This document shows, in pieces, positions 62,972 through 64,000 of a DNA stretch of 64,000 nt. The notes under the pieces were generated by a model that saw nothing but the letters and a program-made list of their open reading frames with translations, was not told the DNA's origin and did no database searches. Position 1 is the first letter of the stretch. Each line of letters starts with the position of its first letter. The stretch comes from Synchiropus splendidus (taxonomy: Eukaryota > Chordata > Actinopteri > Syngnathiformes > Callionymidae), in contig NC_071342.1 of NCBI RefSeq assembly GCF_027744825.2, forward strand, positions 11,427,501-11,491,500, given 5' to 3'. Made by a program: the position numbers and the translations under genes.

Positions 62972-63148
62972 CTGTCGAATTAGTTTCTTCTTTTTGGCGG
63001 ATTGAGGCAGGTTGTTCACCTGCTGGTACAGCTCCTTCAGGGCAGACTGAGTGTAATTCTCTGTCTCTTCCTTACTGGAAGAAGGCACCGTAACTGTTTG
63101 CATATCCAAAGATTCATCTTTGGTCCTGGAGTGCAATGTCAAGTCATC
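62972..63148 (-). CDS. arhgap19: arhgap19 exon: C-terminal helical segment
   Basis: One hundred and seventy-seven bases, 59 codons. It starts DDLTLHSRTKDESLDMQTVT and ends with SALKELYQQVNNLPQSAKKK then KLIRQ. The second half matches ALRELFQHVHDMPESAKKKQ-LIRQ of human ARHGAP19. The acceptor is ttttcag|GATGAC and the donor is GACAG|gtacgt. The first half is poorly conserved. Confidence 0.95.
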
Positions 63149-63455
63149 CTGAAAAATAAAATAAAACTATTGGAGGCATTTTTGTGGTCTCAATAAAAGA
63201 GGTTTCATACTGCCACCCAGAGTCAGTACAATGCTTGCCTAGCAAACTTAAAGCAACATCGAATGAACATTAACAACACTACTTGCTACCATAGTGGCAT
63301 AGGAACATTTTTTCAGAGATCTGATCAGGGATCTATTCCACATCACAATACCAGAGAGTTGTGACACATTTATTCAATAAAACAGAATTAGTAGAAAAGA
63401 CGAAGGCATTATTTATTCGTCTTCAGATTCCCATCGTGAAGGGTGATTAATTTAC
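63149..63455 (-). other. arhgap19: arhgap19 intron
   Basis: A 307-base AT-rich intron; no feature is recognised. Confidence 0.88.
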
Positions 63456-63521
63456 CTTTGCCTCAGGGGTTTTGGATCCGGTGAAGAATAAGCGGGCATA
63501 TTCCTTGATGTAGATAGGAGC
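63456..63521 (-). CDS. arhgap19: arhgap19 exon: post-GAP segment
   Basis: Sixty-six bases, 22 codons, reading APIYIKEYARLFFTGSKTPE then AK. It matches the APAYIRECARLHYLGS region of the human protein. The acceptor is tcaaag|GCTCC and the donor is CAAAG|gtaaat. Both ends are phase 0. Confidence 0.93.
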
Positions 63522-63614
63522 CTTTGAGAAATTAACAAATGGGAAAGTACTTCAGTAACAAAATAAATAAAAGGTAAAAGGGATTATGCAATTTAAGAAA
63601 TGATGACCTTTTAC

Positions 63615-63701
63615 CTTGAAGAGCTTTTGTGAGTGCCGGATAAGAAAAGCTATGCCATTGTTCAACTTTTCAATGTCTCCTTGCAGATCAGTTGCCAGCA
63701 C
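63615..63701 (-). CDS. arhgap19: arhgap19 exon: end of RhoGAP domain
   Basis: Eighty-seven bases, 29 codons, reading VLATDLQGDIEKLNNGIAFL then IRHSQKLFK. It corresponds to VTANDLQENITKLNSGMAFM and following residues in human ARHGAP19, the last helix of the GAP fold. The acceptor is ttaaag|GTGCTGG and the donor is CAAG|gtaaaa. Confidence 0.93.
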
Positions 63702-64000
63702 CTTTAATGCACACGCACACACACACATATATATACATATTCTTAGAGCAACTGTGCATGAAATACATTTGAAAAATATCTTAAATAAATATAATATAAA
63801 AAAGTCGTTTAGTTTATTTCACTATATCAACTGTGAAAATGTCCCTGAATCCTCTTTCACCCTCTAACCATGTGGACTGAAAGACCTGTGCATATATCTG
63901 ATGTCATGGCTAATGGAGCCGCAGAAAAGGTTTCAATTCAGATAACTTGCTTTACCTTAACTACTCTTTGGAGTAACCCGAAATACAATTCAGAAAGTCT
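63702..64000 (-). other. arhgap19: arhgap19 intron, partial
   Basis: It starts with a short (CA)n tract (63711-63727) grading into AT. The next upstream exon, expected to end in an LWPK-like sequence, is not found before the window edge. Confidence 0.8.

Larger units (their letters stand above)
61245..64000 (-). other. arhgap19: arhgap19 gene, 3' part
   Basis: Rho GTPase-activating protein 19, which stimulates GTP hydrolysis by RhoA in the cytoplasm. Five in-phase exons match the end of the RhoGAP domain and the C-terminal tail of vertebrate ARHGAP19: DLQGDIEKLNNGIAFLIRHS and QKLFK|APIYIKEYARL, the ALKELYQQVNNLPQSAKKKK and LIRQ|F segment, and RSRSLGGIIK|RKVLG. All introns here are phase 0. 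The exons with the arginine finger and most of the GAP domain lie beyond the right edge. Its neighbour slit1 lies downstream in the same direction, as in human. Confidence 0.93.

Noticed and set aside
63956..64000. Possible arhgap19 exon reading RLSELYFGLLQRVVK before a gtaaag donor.
   Set aside because: The expected residues before VLATDL are an LWPK-like GAP-domain segment; this sequence has no resemblance to it.

Overview
This is a vertebrate nuclear genomic window, most probably from a teleost fish. It has short coding exons separated by introns with GT-AG borders, several introns of only 65-93 bases, many (CA)n/(TG)n and (AT)n microsatellites, and decayed LINE and interspersed-repeat fragments of types common in fish. 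No bacterial-type operon, CRISPR array, rRNA gene or intact transposon is seen.

Two genes are recognised, both on the minus strand. (1) The 5' part of a SLIT1 orthologue (slit1; whether slit1a or slit1b cannot be told) fills positions 1-57811. Fifteen consecutive coding exons (57811 down to 1752) encode the first 500 residues: signal peptide, LRR domain D1 (LRRNT, LRRs, LRRCT), LRR domain D2 with its own LRRNT and LRRCT, and the first residues of the linker to D3. All splice sites and reading phases are consistent and there is no stop or frameshift. The remaining SLIT domains (D3, D4, EGF repeats, laminin G, cystine knot) must lie beyond the left edge. (2) The 3' part of arhgap19 (a Rho GTPase-activating protein) occupies about 61245-64000. 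Five coding exons plus a probable terminal exon and 3' UTR cover the end of the RhoGAP domain and the C-terminal tail. The rest lies beyond the right edge. ARHGAP19 lies directly upstream of SLIT1 in the same orientation in human, so the order here is conserved synteny.

Layout from right to left, the direction of transcription: arhgap19 3' end; about 3.4 kb of intergenic, promoter and 5' UTR sequence with one minus-strand LINE fragment; slit1 exon 1; intron 1 (6.7 kb, with a G-quadruplex motif and an inverted TG/CA pair); exons 2-4; the very large intron 4 (28.6 kb, mostly unique sequence with several blocks that look like conserved non-coding elements); exons 5-8; introns 8 and 9 (about 5 kb each, with LINE and tRNA-like fragments and possible regulatory blocks); exons 9-14 clustered in 12 kb; and the 24-base microexon 15.

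Slit1 is a secreted axon-guidance ligand acting through Robo receptors; arhgap19 acts on RhoA. No functional dependence between the two genes is implied beyond their linkage. Nothing here supports a new biological system. The points most worth a second look are the GC-AG intron and short C-terminus of arhgap19, the microexon, the G-quadruplex, and the candidate regulatory blocks.
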